A stretch of 64,000 nt of DNA from Prorocentrum cordatum (Eukaryota; Sar; Dinophyceae; Prorocentrales; Prorocentraceae): the NCBI GenBank assembly GCA_963575745.1, contig CAUYUJ010001305.1, positions 1 to 64,000 of the forward strand. The letters are read 5' to 3'. Each line of letters begins with the position of its first letter. Position 1 is the stretch's first letter. This document shows positions 1 to 10,770 of this stretch, one piece after another. The notes beneath the pieces were generated by a model. It was not told the DNA's origin and did not search any database. It was given only the letters and a program-made list of their open reading frames with translations. A program made the position numbers and the translations under genes.

Positions 1-41
1 TCCTCCTCCTCCTCCTCCTCCTCCTCCTCCTCCTCCTCCTC
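1..41. repeat. (TCC)n microsatellite
   Basis: Uninterrupted TCC triplets open the window and grade into C/T-rich sequence up to about 180. The tract probably continues upstream of the window. Confidence 0.95.
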
Positions 42-616
42 TTCCTTTCCTTCCCATCCTCCTTATCACTCTTTTAATTCCCGTCCTCCTCATCCTCGTC
101 CTCCTTGTCCCCGTCTTGCTCCTCTTGCCCCCTCCCTCGTCCTCCGCCTCCTCCTCCTTCGCCTTCTCCTCTTCGCCCACCCCCCGCGCGGGCCCGGAGA
201 TGGCCCCAACGTGCCGTCCAGGCCGGCCTCCCTCGCTGTTTGACTATGCGTCTCTTTGTCTTTTCCCCCGCCAGCTCTCATGGGCATCGCTTCTGGATGG
301 GATCGTGGGAGTACCTTTGGGTGCGCGGGCGCGCGGAGCGAGTCGAACGCCGTGCAAGCAGGGGCAGGCTGTGCCACAAGCTGAAAAAAGAGGGTGGCGA
401 GCAACACCACGCACAGAACTGGACGGAACCCAACGCAGCCAAAACTGCGCGGACGGCACCGCGCGGCACCGGGAACACGTCCATGTGGGTGCCGAACTGG
501 ACGCAGATGCAATGGACGAGCGACCCCACGGCGACGAAGGATGAGTGCCACACTTACCCAGGACGGCGGTGACCAGGAAGGAAAAGGGCGAAACGGGCCA
601 ACGATTCCCCAGGTAC

Positions 617-733
617 CTTGCCGAACACGTAGCACAGGACACTGTAGGTCTCCACGACGTAGAACAGCGAACGGACCAGCAGGTGTAGCGAAAGCGCCAA
701 CGAGACGAACAAGAACGGCGGGTGAGTAGCAGT
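617..733 (-). CDS. Candidate exon with a membrane segment
   Basis: Read on the minus strand this stretch gives a hydrophobic peptide (PPFLFVSLALSLHLLV, then FYVVETYSVLCYVFGK) that stands out from the Arg/Ser/Pro-rich readings of the other frames. It ends in AAG directly before GTACCT, a plausible 5' splice site at 616. The upstream limit is not clear. Another hydrophobic piece (VLCVVLLATLFFQLV) is read on the same strand near 400-440, so several exons of a membrane protein may lie here. No family is recognised. It could also be chance hydrophobicity in non-coding DNA. Confidence 0.28.
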
Positions 734-1339
734 CGTGGAAGGAAGCGGCCTCCAGGAATCGCGTAGAACGCGCAGAGTCGCGACACGCAGGAGACAAGCA
801 CAGCGAAGAAGGAACGGAGGACGGGCGGGCTGCGGCCGCTCCAGGACCTCCCCCGTGAATTTCAAGTGCGAGGAGGAAGCGGGGTTGGCCGGGCGGCGGC
901 CGCTCCGCGCCCTCCAGCGGGCAGGCCAGAAGCCCCCAGGCGAGGCAGACTGACTGCAAATGCTGAGCAGGGAGCAGGGCCACCTCTCGCCAGCAAGGAG
1001 CTGCTGCGCGACCAGGGGCAGCGCGTGTTGGGCGGCCCGCGGGGCGGCTGCAAGCTGGTAAACAGGGCCAAGGGTGACGGAACAGTGGGCGATGGGGAGC
1101 GGCAGCTGATCGCTGCAAATGCACGGAGGACAAGATGGAAGGCAATGGCGAACCCCAGGAGCAGCTGATCGCTGCAAAACATGGACAGTGGAAGCGAGTC
1201 CAGGAGAACCCCAGGGAACGAAGCAGGAAATGATGCAAGGCCCAGGAACGCTCCTCCCCAGGGTTTCGTGGCCGTCCTGGAGCGCGGCTGCCTGCCTGGA
1301 CCCAGGGCGCCTGTCTCCGCGGCGGGGCATCGCCTTGCC

Positions 1340-1938
1340 CGCGTCATCGCCATGCCACAGGTACCGCCCGCGCAGCTGTTTCCAGTCAGCCCCGAGGTGC
1401 AGCGCGTCGCCCATGGACCGCGCGTCCCCTTTGCGGTGGCGGACAGGGTCCAAGAAACTGACGCGCGTTTCCTTGTCGTGCCGGAGCGGGTCGAGCGCTG
1501 CTCCGGAGCCAGGCGAGGCGTGCTTCTGGACGAACGCACGCTGGGCACCTGTGAACACCGCTCCCAGGGTGACTTGGAGTCGCTTGATCTTTTGCCCGGG
1601 GGCCCCCCGTAAACGCCCCACTGCGAGCCTTCGATCTTGACTTTGTGAAGCTGCTTTCCCGTGTCGGGGTCCACGGTTTCAGGCCGCTGGCGGACGGCGC
1701 GCCACCCGTCCCCGTCGGGCGTGGCGGCTCGCTGCTTCCAGGCGTTGCTGCTGCTGCTGCCGCCGTGCTCGCCGCCTGTCGTCTGTCGCCCGTCAGACCC
1801 CGCCAGGCCGTCGACGTTGCCGGGCGCCAGGTTCCGCCCCGCGGGCGGCGATGGGGGCTGGAGGATCGCCAGTTCTCGGGGCCAGGCCTGGCGTCCAGCC
1901 GCTCCCAAACAGACGTGCCAGCGGCGCGCGCTGGCCAT
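1340..1938 (-). pseudogene. Exon-like fragment with frameshift in a G/C run
   Basis: The minus strand reads as a plausible soluble protein segment (around DGWRAVRQRPETVDPDTGKQ and KVKIEGSQWGVYGG) down to about 1610. The sensible reading then moves to another frame (KIKRLQVTLGAVFTGAQ, then DWKQLRGRYLWHGDDAG). The change of frame falls on a GGGGG/CCCCCC run at about 1597-1608, so one indel (mutation or assembly error) would rejoin them. Upstream, the same frame runs into the 420-bp tandem duplication and is cut by a TGA near 1965; the duplicated unit has CGA at that place. No domain is recognised. It may be a decayed gene or a mis-assembled exon. Confidence 0.33.
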
Positions 1939-2573
1939 AGTGCCATCGCTCCTCGGCGCTGGGACTCACACTGTTGCGGGGGATGGCGGCGCCAGGATGG
2001 GGCGCATCCCTCCGCGCGTCGCTGTCGCGGACTGGAGGGTCAGTCGAGGAAGTGCGCGGGCGGGTGGTCGCCTGCTCCTGCTCGTCTGGCATCCCCGGCT
2101 TCTGTTCCGACGCCTGCTCTGTCCCCAGGTCGACGGCGTCGGCGTCGACGCCGTCGGCGTCGTCGTCGTCGTCGGCGTCGTCACCTCGGCGTCGTCGGTC
2201 GTCTGCCGCCTGTCAGACCCCGCCAGGCCGTCGACGTTGCCGGGCGCCAGGTTCCGTCCCGCGGGCGGCGAGGGGGCTGGAGGATCGCCGCTGCTCGGGG
2301 CCAGGCCCGAGTGTCCAGACGCTTCCAGGCAGACGCGCCAGCGCGGCACGCTGGCCGCAGTGCTGTCGCTCCTGGGCGCTGGGATTCGCAATGTTGCAGG
2401 GGATGGCGGCGCCAGGATGGAGCGTATCCGTCCGCGCGTCGCTGCCACAGGCTGAAGGGTCAATGGAAGTGCGCGGGCGGGTGGTCGCCTGCTCCTGCTC
2501 GTCTGGCACCCCCGGCTTCTGTTCCGACGCCTGCAACGTCCCCAAGTCGACGGTGTCGGCGTCGGCGTCGACA

Positions 2574-2609
<36 letters not shown>

Positions 2610-2990
2610 GCGTCAGCGTCGGCGTCGGCGTCAGCGTCGGCATCGCCGACGGCGTCGGCGTCGTCGGCATCGGCGTCGTCGTCGGCGTCGTTGGCGTCGG
2701 CGTCGGAATCGGCGTCGGCGTCGGCGTCAATCAGCGCGGGTGGGCTCTGCCAAACGGGCCCACCACATCCTCCAGGCCTCTGTCGAGACACCGGCCGCGC
2801 GGGGATGGAGGGTCAGTCAAGGAAGTGCGTGGGCGGGTTGTCGCTTGCTCTTGCTCGTCCGGCGCCCCTGGTTTCTGCTCCAACGCCTAGGTCGACGGCG
2901 TTGGCGTCGGCGTCGTCGGCGTCGTCGTCGTCGTCGGCGTCGGCGTCGTCGGCGTCGGCTTCGTCGGCATGAGGGCAGGCCGCGCTCGTG
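1792..2990. repeat. 420-bp tandem duplication with GTC/GGCGTC tracts
   Basis: The segment starting GTCAGACCCCGCCAGG at 1792 recurs at 2212, exactly 420 bp later, with high identity over some 300 bp. The core AGGAAGTGCGCGGGCGGGTG recurs a third time, diverged, at about 2815. Each unit ends in a variable GTC/GGCGTC tract (about 2115-2185, 2555-2735 and 2888-2970). The period is divisible by three, so minus-strand frames stay in register between units; for example PDEQEQATTRPRTS is read in both. The tracts would encode Asp/Ala or Thr/Pro runs. Confidence 0.85.
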
Positions 2991-3152
2991 CCAGGACAAC
3001 TGGCGACGGCTGACGGCGCAGGGGGGGCCTTGCACGCTGCAGGACAACGGCTGCGCAGCGCCGCCCTCCCCCATCTCCTCCGCAGAAGGGGCCGTCATCT
3101 CCAGATGGGCGTCTGCTCGTCGCCACTGTCCTGCGTGAGCATTCCCCAGGCA

Positions 3153-3487
3153 GGCGAATGATCGTCGCCGGTGCCCTGTGTAAAACTTCCCCACTCAGGC
3201 GACTGATCGTCGAAAATGCACCCTGGGAAACGGGAGGAAAAAAGGGAGGGGGGGCTTCATCTCCAGGTAGACGACTGGTCGTCGCAAATGTTCTCTTTGA
3301 GTCATCCTCAGGTAAACGACTGATCGTCGCAAGTGTCATGCGTGATCTTCCCCAGGTAGGCGACTGATCGTCGCAAATTTACTTCGGGAAACGGGAGGGG
3401 AGGAGGGAAGGGGGGGCATCGTCTCCAGCGACTGATCGTCGCAAATTCTCTCTGTGGATCATCCCCAGGTAGGCGACTGACCGTCTC
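3153..3487. repeat. Minisatellite with hairpin core GCGACTGATCGTCGC
   Basis: Seven copies of a 15-bp core close to GCGACTGATCGTCGC start at about 3154, 3199, 3271, 3316, 3360, 3428 and 3473. The core has 5-bp arms GCGAC/GTCGC around TGATC. Most copies follow CCAGGTAGGC or a variant and precede AAAT. Spacing alternates between about 45 and about 70 bp; the longer units carry a TTCGGGAAACGGGAGG-type insert. Confidence 0.85.
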
Positions 3488-3523
3488 ATGATACGGGAGG
3501 TCTGTGCCGGGCCAACCAGGTCC

Positions 3524-3612
3524 TGACGGCGCAAGCGACACGCTAAGCCCAGCGAGCGGATTGCGTGTCTCTCCACCTGGCGGCGCAGAAGGCCACAAAG
3601 AGCTCGGGACGT
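3524..3612 (+). repeat. Copy of the GCGACACGCTA dispersed repeat
   Basis: It contains GCGACACGCTAAGC, GCGAGCGGATTGCGTGTC and GGCGGCGCAGAAGGCC, matching the fuller copy at 23430-23632. A partial copy lies at 4048-4115 (GGCGAGCGGATAGCGCATCG) and another fragment at about 31990-32055. Confidence 0.6.
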
Positions 3613-3629
3613 TGGTGCGGGCGCCACAC

Positions 3630-3775
3630 GTGGAGCAGGTCAAGTTGCCATGGCTGAACATGCCGATGATCGCAACCGTGGTCCGGCGAAAGGTGGCGAT
3701 CAGGGCCGCCAACTCCGTCTACTTCTCGGCAGCGCTGCTGGCCGATATCTCCTGGAAGCCGACGCCGCCCGTCAT
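3630..3775 (-). pseudogene. Exon-like unit A of a repeated minus-strand family
   Basis: The minus strand reads MTGGVGFQEISASSAAEK, a TAG stop, then TELAALIATFRRTTVAIIGM and FSHGNLTC. The pattern (GF near the start, a charged A-E-K block, then a hydrophobic stretch) resembles the units at 3937-4035 and 6058-6210. The in-frame TAG suggests decay. The family is not recognised. Confidence 0.3.
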
Positions 3776-3936
3776 GGCAACGTTGCGCGGCCCGCGGTCT
3801 GGTCTTGGGGCAGCACGCTGAATGCAAGGTACGCCACGATCTGCGCCCAGTCCGCGGTGGGAGCCGTGTCGCCCCGCGCGGAGACAGCCAAGCCGTCCTG
3901 GAGGGGCATGCCGATGTCCGCCACCCAGGCCGTGCG

Positions 3937-4035
3937 ACTATATCGGCACTCTCGGTCATCAGTTTCTTATGCTTTTCCCCGGCGTGGTTGGACGTCGGCA
4001 CGCTGAAGCCGAAGTCGCCGGCCGTGGCGGATGGC
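3937..4035 (-). CDS. Exon-like unit B of a repeated minus-strand family
   Basis: The minus strand reads GDFGFSVPTSNHAGEKHKKL then MTESADIV, after which similarity to the unit at 6058-6210 stops, possibly at an exon boundary. The same strand and frame upstream (4100-4260) reads GYIAPNITGKPPCYLSLLAG, another plausible piece. The product is unknown. Confidence 0.3.
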
Positions 4036-4644
4036 GGCGGCCACGTAAACACGCTCTGCCTGGCGAGCGGATAGCGCATCGCTCCGCCCCGCGGCGCAGG
4101 AGGCCAGGAACAACTTGGGACATTATGTGCCCAACCGGCCGCGGGGACCGTGCAGGTCGCGCGAAGACCGCCCAGGATACCGGCGGACCTCAGGCCAGCC
4201 AGAAGCGACAGGTAACAGGGTGGTTTGCCGGTGATGTTGGGCGCGATGTAGCCCGTGGTGGTCATGTTACTGTTACTGTTACTGTAGGGGTTCTCGCGCC
4301 CGTAGGCGGCCCCCGATAGCCTGGGGACCTCCAAAAAGCATCACTTCCCCCGGAGGGGGGGGGGCGACGAAGGACGGCGGGGCCCGGGACCCTGCGCCGG
4401 GGGGGAGAAGGGGGAGACGAGGGAGGAGGAGGAGGAGGAACGAGGAGGGCACAGGGGGAGCCAGGGACCCGCAATACCTCGGCGACCCCCCCCCAGGGAA
4501 GTGCGCGATGGACGCCCTGCCACCCGAACCAAAACTCCGAATAGGATCGTCCGATTGGAGGGGACGGGTGAAGGGGTGGGACCCGCCTGCCCCTGGCATC
4601 TCCCGGTGCGTACCTGATGGCCGAGGCAACAACGAGATCTTAGA

Positions 4645-5604
4645 ATGCAGGGGGCGTCTGGGGGCTACTGGCTAGACCAACGATATCTTAGAATGCAGGG
4701 AGCCGCCCTGGCGCCCCATCTGCCTCACCAGACCACCCGCCTAGACGCCCCGCTGCCTCAACCACCCCGCGCTCCCAACCAACCACAACAACAACAACAA
4801 CCGACACACACCCCGGCCGCGGCAGCGCCACCAGGGTTCAAGACCCCCGCCCTCTGGGGAACGGCGCAAGGCCGAACCCCGGTACATTGGGCGACCCGAA
4901 GGCGAAGGCGGTGCAATGCAGCCGATCTGGAGGAAACACCTAACGAACCTCATTCCATCCCCCTGATCCCCCCGTCCAATAACCCCCCGCCACCGCTTCT
5001 CACTCCCAATATTGTTCGGCAGGCGCCCCACGCACGAATCCAGGCTATCACCTTAGGACCAAACACAACCAGCCGGGCACAATCCCACACAACGCCACCG
5101 GGGGAGGTGGTCAAGCTTATCCCCGGTGTCCACTCCAGGAGCATGACCAAGGGAAGCACCCCGAGGGGCGCTAACCGCCCAAGGCCACGCTGCCCCAGAG
5201 CACGGTGTCCTCCCACCCCTGGACACGAGCACCAAGCGGCACCACGAAAAACACAAGCGAAAGGGAGACGCGGACCCTCCCAGGTGGGCGGGCCTGGAGA
5301 GGGTCTCGTCTGGGTTTGCCGGAGCGGCCCGCCGAATCCCCCAACCGGCACAACCGGACGAAAGCCCCCGACGCGACCCCCCGTTTCCCCTGGCCCGGCC
5401 GGGCGGCCTGGACACCTCTTGGGCCAATCGGGTACCCGAATCGAAGAAACACGACCTCAGCACACCACGCTCCTGTCCGACTCGGCGGTCTGTGGACGCG
5501 CCGGTCGAGATGGCGAGTCTCGACCCGGCGCCGCGGCCCCAGGAGCAGGGCGTGGGGTGGTAAACACAGTGGTGGCACGCCCAACTGGGGAGAGGCTTCC
5601 TTAG
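4645..5604 (+). other. Long open frame, no recognised product
   Basis: A 319-codon frame is open here and encodes a Pro/Thr/Arg/Gln-rich peptide with a short CAA run (QQQQQ) and no recognisable domain. The opposite strand is also open for long stretches, so openness is weak evidence. A 48-bp duplication (CTTAGAATGCAGGG at about 4640 and 4688) lies at its start. Nothing else is identified between 4300 and 5700 apart from G-rich and GGA-rich sequence at 4350-4460. Confidence 0.15.
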
Positions 5605-6057
5605 GCACGTACCTTAACAGACACATCCCTCTCACAGCCCTCCCCCTCCCCATTCCATCCCTTTCGAAGACCCGTTCCTAGTAACTCGAAGCAGACATCT
5701 ATCTCGCTCTCCGCCGTGCCGCCACCCCCCGTGGTGGTCATAGTGCGCGGCCGTGTTTCAGCTCTGTCTGGCGCCTGCTGGCGAGGTCCTCCGCGCTACC
5801 GTCCGCGAAGGGCCCGATGGGTTCCCAAATATACGCGGGGCCCTGCCCGCCGGTGATGTCTGAGGTGACGCAGCTTATCGTCGTCAGCACGGACACACGA
5901 CGTGACCCAGCTTTGTTTGGCGCCGGCTGGCGAAGTTCTCCGGAGCCACCATCCGCTGTGAGGCCAGCGGAATCCCAGCCAACGGGGCCCCGCATGCCCA
6001 GCTCGCTCCCGAGCGCGCGCAGCGGGGAGCCCGTGCAGCACGCCCAGTCGTCCCAGG

Positions 6058-6210
6058 CGGGGCCGGCCGTGCCGTCATGGAATTGAACATGACGTTGGTC
6101 ACCAGTATGGCCAGACGACTGTTGGTGATTTCTGCCGCCAGCTTCTTCCGCTTGTCCTCGGCGCCGTTGGGCGCCAGCACGTGGAAGCTGAAACCATCCG
6201 CCGCGGCGGC
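6058..6210 (-). CDS. Exon-like unit C of a repeated minus-strand family
   Basis: The minus strand reads DGFSFHVLAPNGAEDKRKKL, AAEITNSRLAILVTNVMF, then NSMTARP: a charged helix followed by a hydrophobic segment. It is the most complete of three similar units (see 3630-3775 and 3937-4035). Just downstream on this strand, 5748-5960 holds a duplicated piece read as LASRRQTELKHG and FASRRQTKLGHV, consistent with tandem copies of one gene. No domain is recognised. Confidence 0.33.
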
Positions 6211-6224
6211 AGCCGTGGGGAGCG

Positions 6225-6640
6225 CGCCACAGGCGCCGGCGCCACGCCAGCCGCCGCGGAGAGGGCAGCAGCCGCGGCCACCGCGCCAGCGGCGCCCGTA
6301 GCCGAGCCGGCAGCCGCCGAGGCCGCGGCGCCGGCCGCCGCGCGAGCGGCCGCGGCGGCGGGCGAGACGGCGGCGGCGGCCGCCACGGGAGCGCCAATTG
6401 GCCTGGCCCACGCTGGCCGCGGCAGCCGCCCGAGCGGCCGCCGCAGGGAGCGGGGGGCCGCAACCGCGAGGGAGCGCGCAGCAGCCAGACGGGCGGGCGG
6501 CCGCGGCGCGGGCCGAGTCGGCCGCCACGTGAGCGGCGCCGGCCAGCGGCTGGCGGGCAACCCCGCAGCCGAGCCAGGGGGGCCGCCGCGGGCGGCAGCC
6601 AGGGTAGCGGCGAGCCGCGCGGCCGCCGCCCGGCGCTGAG
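6225..6640. other. GCC/GCG-rich stretch
   Basis: Extremely GC-rich DNA dominated by GCC, GCG and GGC triplets. Any frame gives Ala/Arg/Gly-rich peptide and both strands are open, so no gene is called. Confidence 0.6.
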
Positions 6641-6839
6641 CGCGGCGCAACGCCGTCGATCCGCGGCTCGCCAGGAGACGGGGACATGGCACCAGGGGAG
6701 GGGCGCCGGGAAGAGGAGGCCCCTCCCAGCGTCCCTGAGGCCGGCCGAATCAAGGGGGAGACTACGGCCCCCAGGCCGCGCCGGCCAACCTCAAGCCAGA
6801 GCGCCTTGAGCCAGTGGGGGCTACGGAGCTCGTGGGAAT

Positions 6840-7262
6840 ACGCGAAGCTTCAAGACTTGCACATTGGAAACCATCAGGTGTTTCAAGCTGTTCGGCTTCT
6901 CGCGCCTCTTGGCTCGAGATGTTTCCAAGAGGGCTCGGAGGAGGCGAAGAGCCCAAACTAACCAATGTGATTTTCAGTAGAACTGCCAGACGGCCTGGGA
7001 CCGCTCCAAGAAGGCTCCAAGATGACCCACCCAATCGAGCCCAGAGACAGCCCCAGGGGACTCCAAGATGGGGCCCACGAGAGCCCGACGAGCCCCCCAA
7101 GGCAGCCCCGACAGACCCCCCAGGCGGGCAAGACGGCCCAAGCCAGCACCAGGACGGCCCAAGAGGGTCCCAAAGAGGGCCCCGAGGCGGCTGCACAGGA
7201 GCCCAGGAGAGCCCCTGGAGAGCCCCCCCCCCAAGAATCGAAGGGCCCTCGGGGCGTCCGTT
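6840..7262. repeat. Degenerate CCAAGAGGCC repeat block, copy 1
   Basis: Irregular repetition of CCCCAAGA, GACGGCC and GAGGCCC motifs every 11-22 bp. It is preceded by a less GC-rich island (GGTGTTTCAAGC, GGCTTCTCGCGCC) also found in the blocks at 30480-31400 and 56080-56640. The minus strand reads as Gly/Leu/Trp/Ser-rich peptide (for example GASWGLLG-type words). Confidence 0.6.
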
Positions 7263-7299
7263 CCGTGAAGGGGTGCCAGGGCCAGAATCACCAGACAGG

Positions 7300-8670
7300 C
7301 CCACAAGGACAAGGACGGCCTCGTGAGAATCCCAGGAAGAAAAAGGAGGATAACGAGGGGCCGGGGGAGGATAACGGGGAAGGGAGGACGAGAGGGGGGG
7401 GGGGGAATGAGGACGGCGACGAGGATGAGGGACACCCCGAAACGACGCGGAAGAGCTGGTCGCGTGTTACGGATCCGGATCTCTGATGGCGAGGGACGAG
7501 AGGTGTCACATGTGATGGCCCTGCTCATCATTCGCACCCACCCCTGCCCCCTCCTCTACTTCCTGCTACTCCGCCCCCCTTCCCATTCCTCCTGTCCTCC
7601 TCGCTTCCCTCATCCCCCTCCTCCTATCGCCCTCCATTTCTTCCACGTCCTCCTGTGCTCCTCTTCCTTCTCATGCTCGCTCCCAGCGGGCCCTTGAGAG
7701 CCCAAAGAGCGACGCAGATCAGGAGGTGGAGCAAAGAGAAGATAGGGAGGACAGAATGGGACAGGCAGAAGCGGGCAATCGCGCAGAACGCAGACCACTT
7801 AGTGGCACAACCCTCGAGCCAGGATGGAGGTCCTGGCGCGCTCCTGGCCCAACGACTTGTGGCAGACGTTCAGGGGGCACTGGCGGGGAGAACGATAACA
7901 TCCTCTTGCCTTGCTTCTGGCGACGGCTATCCCTGGCGGGCCTTACACCAAGCCGAAGCTTGTGAGGCAACTCATTGGATGCCTCCGTAAGAACGATTCG
8001 GCCAGATTCGGCCATTCTGCCAGATTCGGCCGGATTGAGCGGGGCATTCAGCCTTACCAGACGCGATGTATCAAACTTACACTGGATGATGCTGGTTTCG
8101 GCTGGTTTTCCTCCACGGAGAGACCAGCGCCGATGCTGAAGTGCACCTCCCGGGAGGTGCATCCTAACAGAGCCACCTCTGCGGCTCCCGGGCGCCCGGT
8201 GCCCCCCACACTCCTGCTCCGTCGCCTGCTGCCCGAGGGACGCCACGCCATGGCGGCGGGCAAGGCTGGCGTGGGCAGCGGAGCATGCACGTCCGCTGAG
8301 CAAAGGCTTGCTGGTGGCCAAACAAACTGCCCCTCCGATGCACTTCAAGTCGTCTGCCGACGGCGCGAGGAGGGCTGACTGCGTGGTGGGGCCAGTGATG
8401 TTGCTGATTGAGTTTGGATGCGCCAGCAGCCCTTCTTCACCATCATCAGGAGGAGGCTGTCCCCTGCCCGTCAACTCACCATGGTCTCAACTCCCCTGGG
8501 TGCCGTCGGTCCGCACGAGATTCGACTGCTCTGGTAGACACAGCCATGGCATACGAATCATTCACTTCCTGCTTCAGCGAGTGCCACGTCTATAACTCCC
8601 GAAATCATCTCCTCCTTGCTTCCGCAATACGCTCCCTGGCATCCCCTCTGCTTCTTCTCATATACGCCCT
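7300..8670. other. No recognised gene
   Basis: C/T-rich sequence at 7510-7680 is followed by ordinary mixed sequence. There is a small repetition of AGATTCGGCC at 7996-8038 and a palindrome CCTCCCGGGAGG at 8147. A 251-codon minus-strand frame (7719-8474) is open but shows no domain, and no splice-bounded exon could be picked. Confidence 0.4.
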
Positions 8671-8680
8671 TCATCATGGG

Positions 8681-8818
8681 TCACTTCACTCTCTGGATGG
8701 CTTGGCAACTTCTGGTATGAATCCGCTCTCTTTGGCAAATGGCGGCATCCCTTATCCCAGCGCGCCGTTTCTTGATGCGCTCGGCATACTTCTCGCAGGT
8801 CAGCCGGGAGTGGTACGG
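8681..8818 (-). CDS. Candidate exon, Cys/Lys/Arg-rich
   Basis: On the minus strand the sequence after a CTCAG acceptor (8823-8819) reads PYHSRLTCEKYAERIKKRR then AGIRDAAICQRERIHT, ending in a stop at 8681 or at a GTGAAG donor a few codons earlier. The PYH-x(3)-TCExY pattern resembles the segment after the IBR zinc motif in some RBR-type ubiquitin ligases. It is too short and has too few cysteines for a firm call. No neighbouring exon was found. Confidence 0.28.
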   Translation of the reverse strand, partial: PYHSRLTCEKYAERIKKRRAGIRDAAICQRERIHTRSCQAIQRVK

Positions 8819-9105
8819 CTGAGCGTTTTTTAACACAGGACCTCCATTACCCTGTCTGCCACGAGGTTAGACAGTGCTGCTCATCTGCCCTCCCAAGCGA
8901 AAGAAATTGTTTCGTTTGTGCATTCGCCAGAAATCATCTGGATAGAGTGGGCTCGCCAGGCACGCTCGCCAGGTGCCAAGCAAACCCGACCACGTGTATG
9001 ATCATTCCAACCAGCTCGGCACGCGCTGGCCAAAGAGCGAGGCCTTCGTGGCAGGACTCGACCAAGGAGGACGGCGAATCACCCCGATGGAAGGCGAGGG
9101 TGTTC

Positions 9106-9388
9106 GTGTGTTGTTGTGTTTGTGTGTTTGTGCGTTCGTGTGTTTGTGTGTTTGTGTGTTCGTGTGTTCGTGTGTTTGTGTGCTTGTGTGGTTGTGTGTG
9201 TGTGTGTGCTTGTGTGTTCGTGTGTTTGTGCGTTTGTGTGTTTGTGTGTTTGTGTGTTCGTGTGGTTGTGTGGTTGTGTGGTTGTGTGGTTGTGTGTTTG
9301 TGTGTGTGTGTGTGTTTGTGTGTGTGTTTGTGTTTGTGTGTGGGCGCGCGTGTGTGTGTGTGTGTGTGTGTGTGTGGGGGGGGGGGGG
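9106..9388. repeat. GT-rich repeat (GTGTTT, GTGTTC, GTGTGG)
   Basis: About 270 bp of alternating GTGTGTTT, GTGTGTTC and GTGTGGTT words end in a perfect (TG)n run and an 11-base G run. The plus strand is almost free of A and C. Confidence 0.95.
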
Positions 9389-10547
9389 AGGGCAGGTCCT
9401 CTCGGAAGGGCGGCGGGGCTTCCCCAGAGGCCCCCAGGCCTTCCGAGGAGCCGCCCGCCTGGGCGCCCGAAATGTCACTCTGCACGGACCTTGCAGACGT
9501 GCTGCAGCGGACTTTTGCGTGGATTCCTGTCAGCTCAAAACCCTGAATTGGCGAGCGAAAAACGAAGTGAATGTCACGTGGAGTTCTTGTAATCTTCGTT
9601 CCTGAAGTCCTGAACGAAATTCTTCAGGACAGTCCGGGCCCATCCCATTGTGTACCAAACGAGATCCACTCTGCGATGTTGGCGCCATGAGATATGGGTT
9701 CCTCATCTCCTCGCCCAAGCAAAGACGGCATAAGCATTAACGTTTGGAGGTCCGTGTCGATTTCTTGGATCGGCGATCGACACCCCTCCAGTCAGGAGGA
9801 CCTCCAGAAGCTCATGCTTCATCTGCCGCGTGCCGCTCAGCCTTCTCTTCGGCCTATCTGCTGGAGCGCCCTGGCGCGTCCGCGGACCTCCAGAAGTTTA
9901 TGCCTTGTACTCCACGTGCTGTTTTCCCGGCACACACACACACACCCTAGCGGCTTGTGCGCAGGGGTTGTACCCCTAATAACTATTCTACATTGCCCGG
10001 TGCGTGATGCCGGACCGACGGAAAATTCGGTGGCCGATCATGACCACCCATAGTGGCCCCCCTCGTGAACTGTGCGCTAAAGCTTCGAGTAATTGGGGCA
10101 TCGGCTGCAGAGTTGACCTACGCACCCCGACATAGATTTTCCAGTCGACTCCATGAAGCATGCTACGTCTTCCTTTTAGATACGACGAGGAGGCCAGTTC
10201 TGGGATAACTCAATTCTGCAGTCGACCCCCTACTCGAAAGCTGTTCGAGATGTTCTGTAGCAAGCAAGGATGTCATTTCTTCCTCGGCTGTTCTGCCGGA
10301 GCGCCCTGGCGTCAGGAGGAGACCTCCGCAGCCCGCAGAGAGAAATAAAAAACAGGGGAGGGATGACTGGCAAGGGGCGGAAGCATCGACCTGGAATCGG
10401 CAGTACATCGCCAATAGATCCGCGATCGGCCCCCGATAGCGAATCCGCAGCTTCCTGGGCGGGGTTGGGCCATCAGAGCCCTATATACGTGATCCATGGG
10501 CGAGTGGAAGTGGAAGCGTACCCCCCGCCTCAGACCCCCGACGTCAT

Positions 10548-10700
10548 GTTTTTTCGTCTGTGTCCAAACGTCGACGCCGAGAGGTCTCGACCCATTCCCC
10601 AGGACCAAATGTTCATCCTGAATCGTTTTTTGACGGCCCCGAGGCCTGGACCCCCCCGCCCCATGGAGGCCGAACATAGCGAACAACCTTGCGCCTCGAG
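10548..10700 (+). repeat. Dispersed repeat A, copy 1
   Basis: It contains GTCGACGCCGAGAGG, TCTCGACCCATTCCCC, AGGACCAAATGTTCATCC and TTTTTTGACGGCCCCGAGG. The same order of blocks occurs at 28370-28512 (opposite strand), 62636-62765 and 63003-63112. Confidence 0.75.
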
Positions 10701-10770
10701 TTTCGTACTGGCTCGAGGGCGTCTGGGGGACTTGGACGCACGGGATGGGCACGGAAGAATGGGCACTATG

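Noticed and set aside
90-1238. 382-codon minus-strand frame at the window start
   Set aside because: Its end is an Arg run from the TCC array and the body lacks coherent sequence. Only a short hydrophobic piece was kept as an idea.
3153-3487. CRISPR array
   Set aside because: The core is a short dyad and the spacers are similar to one another, in a eukaryotic setting without cas genes.
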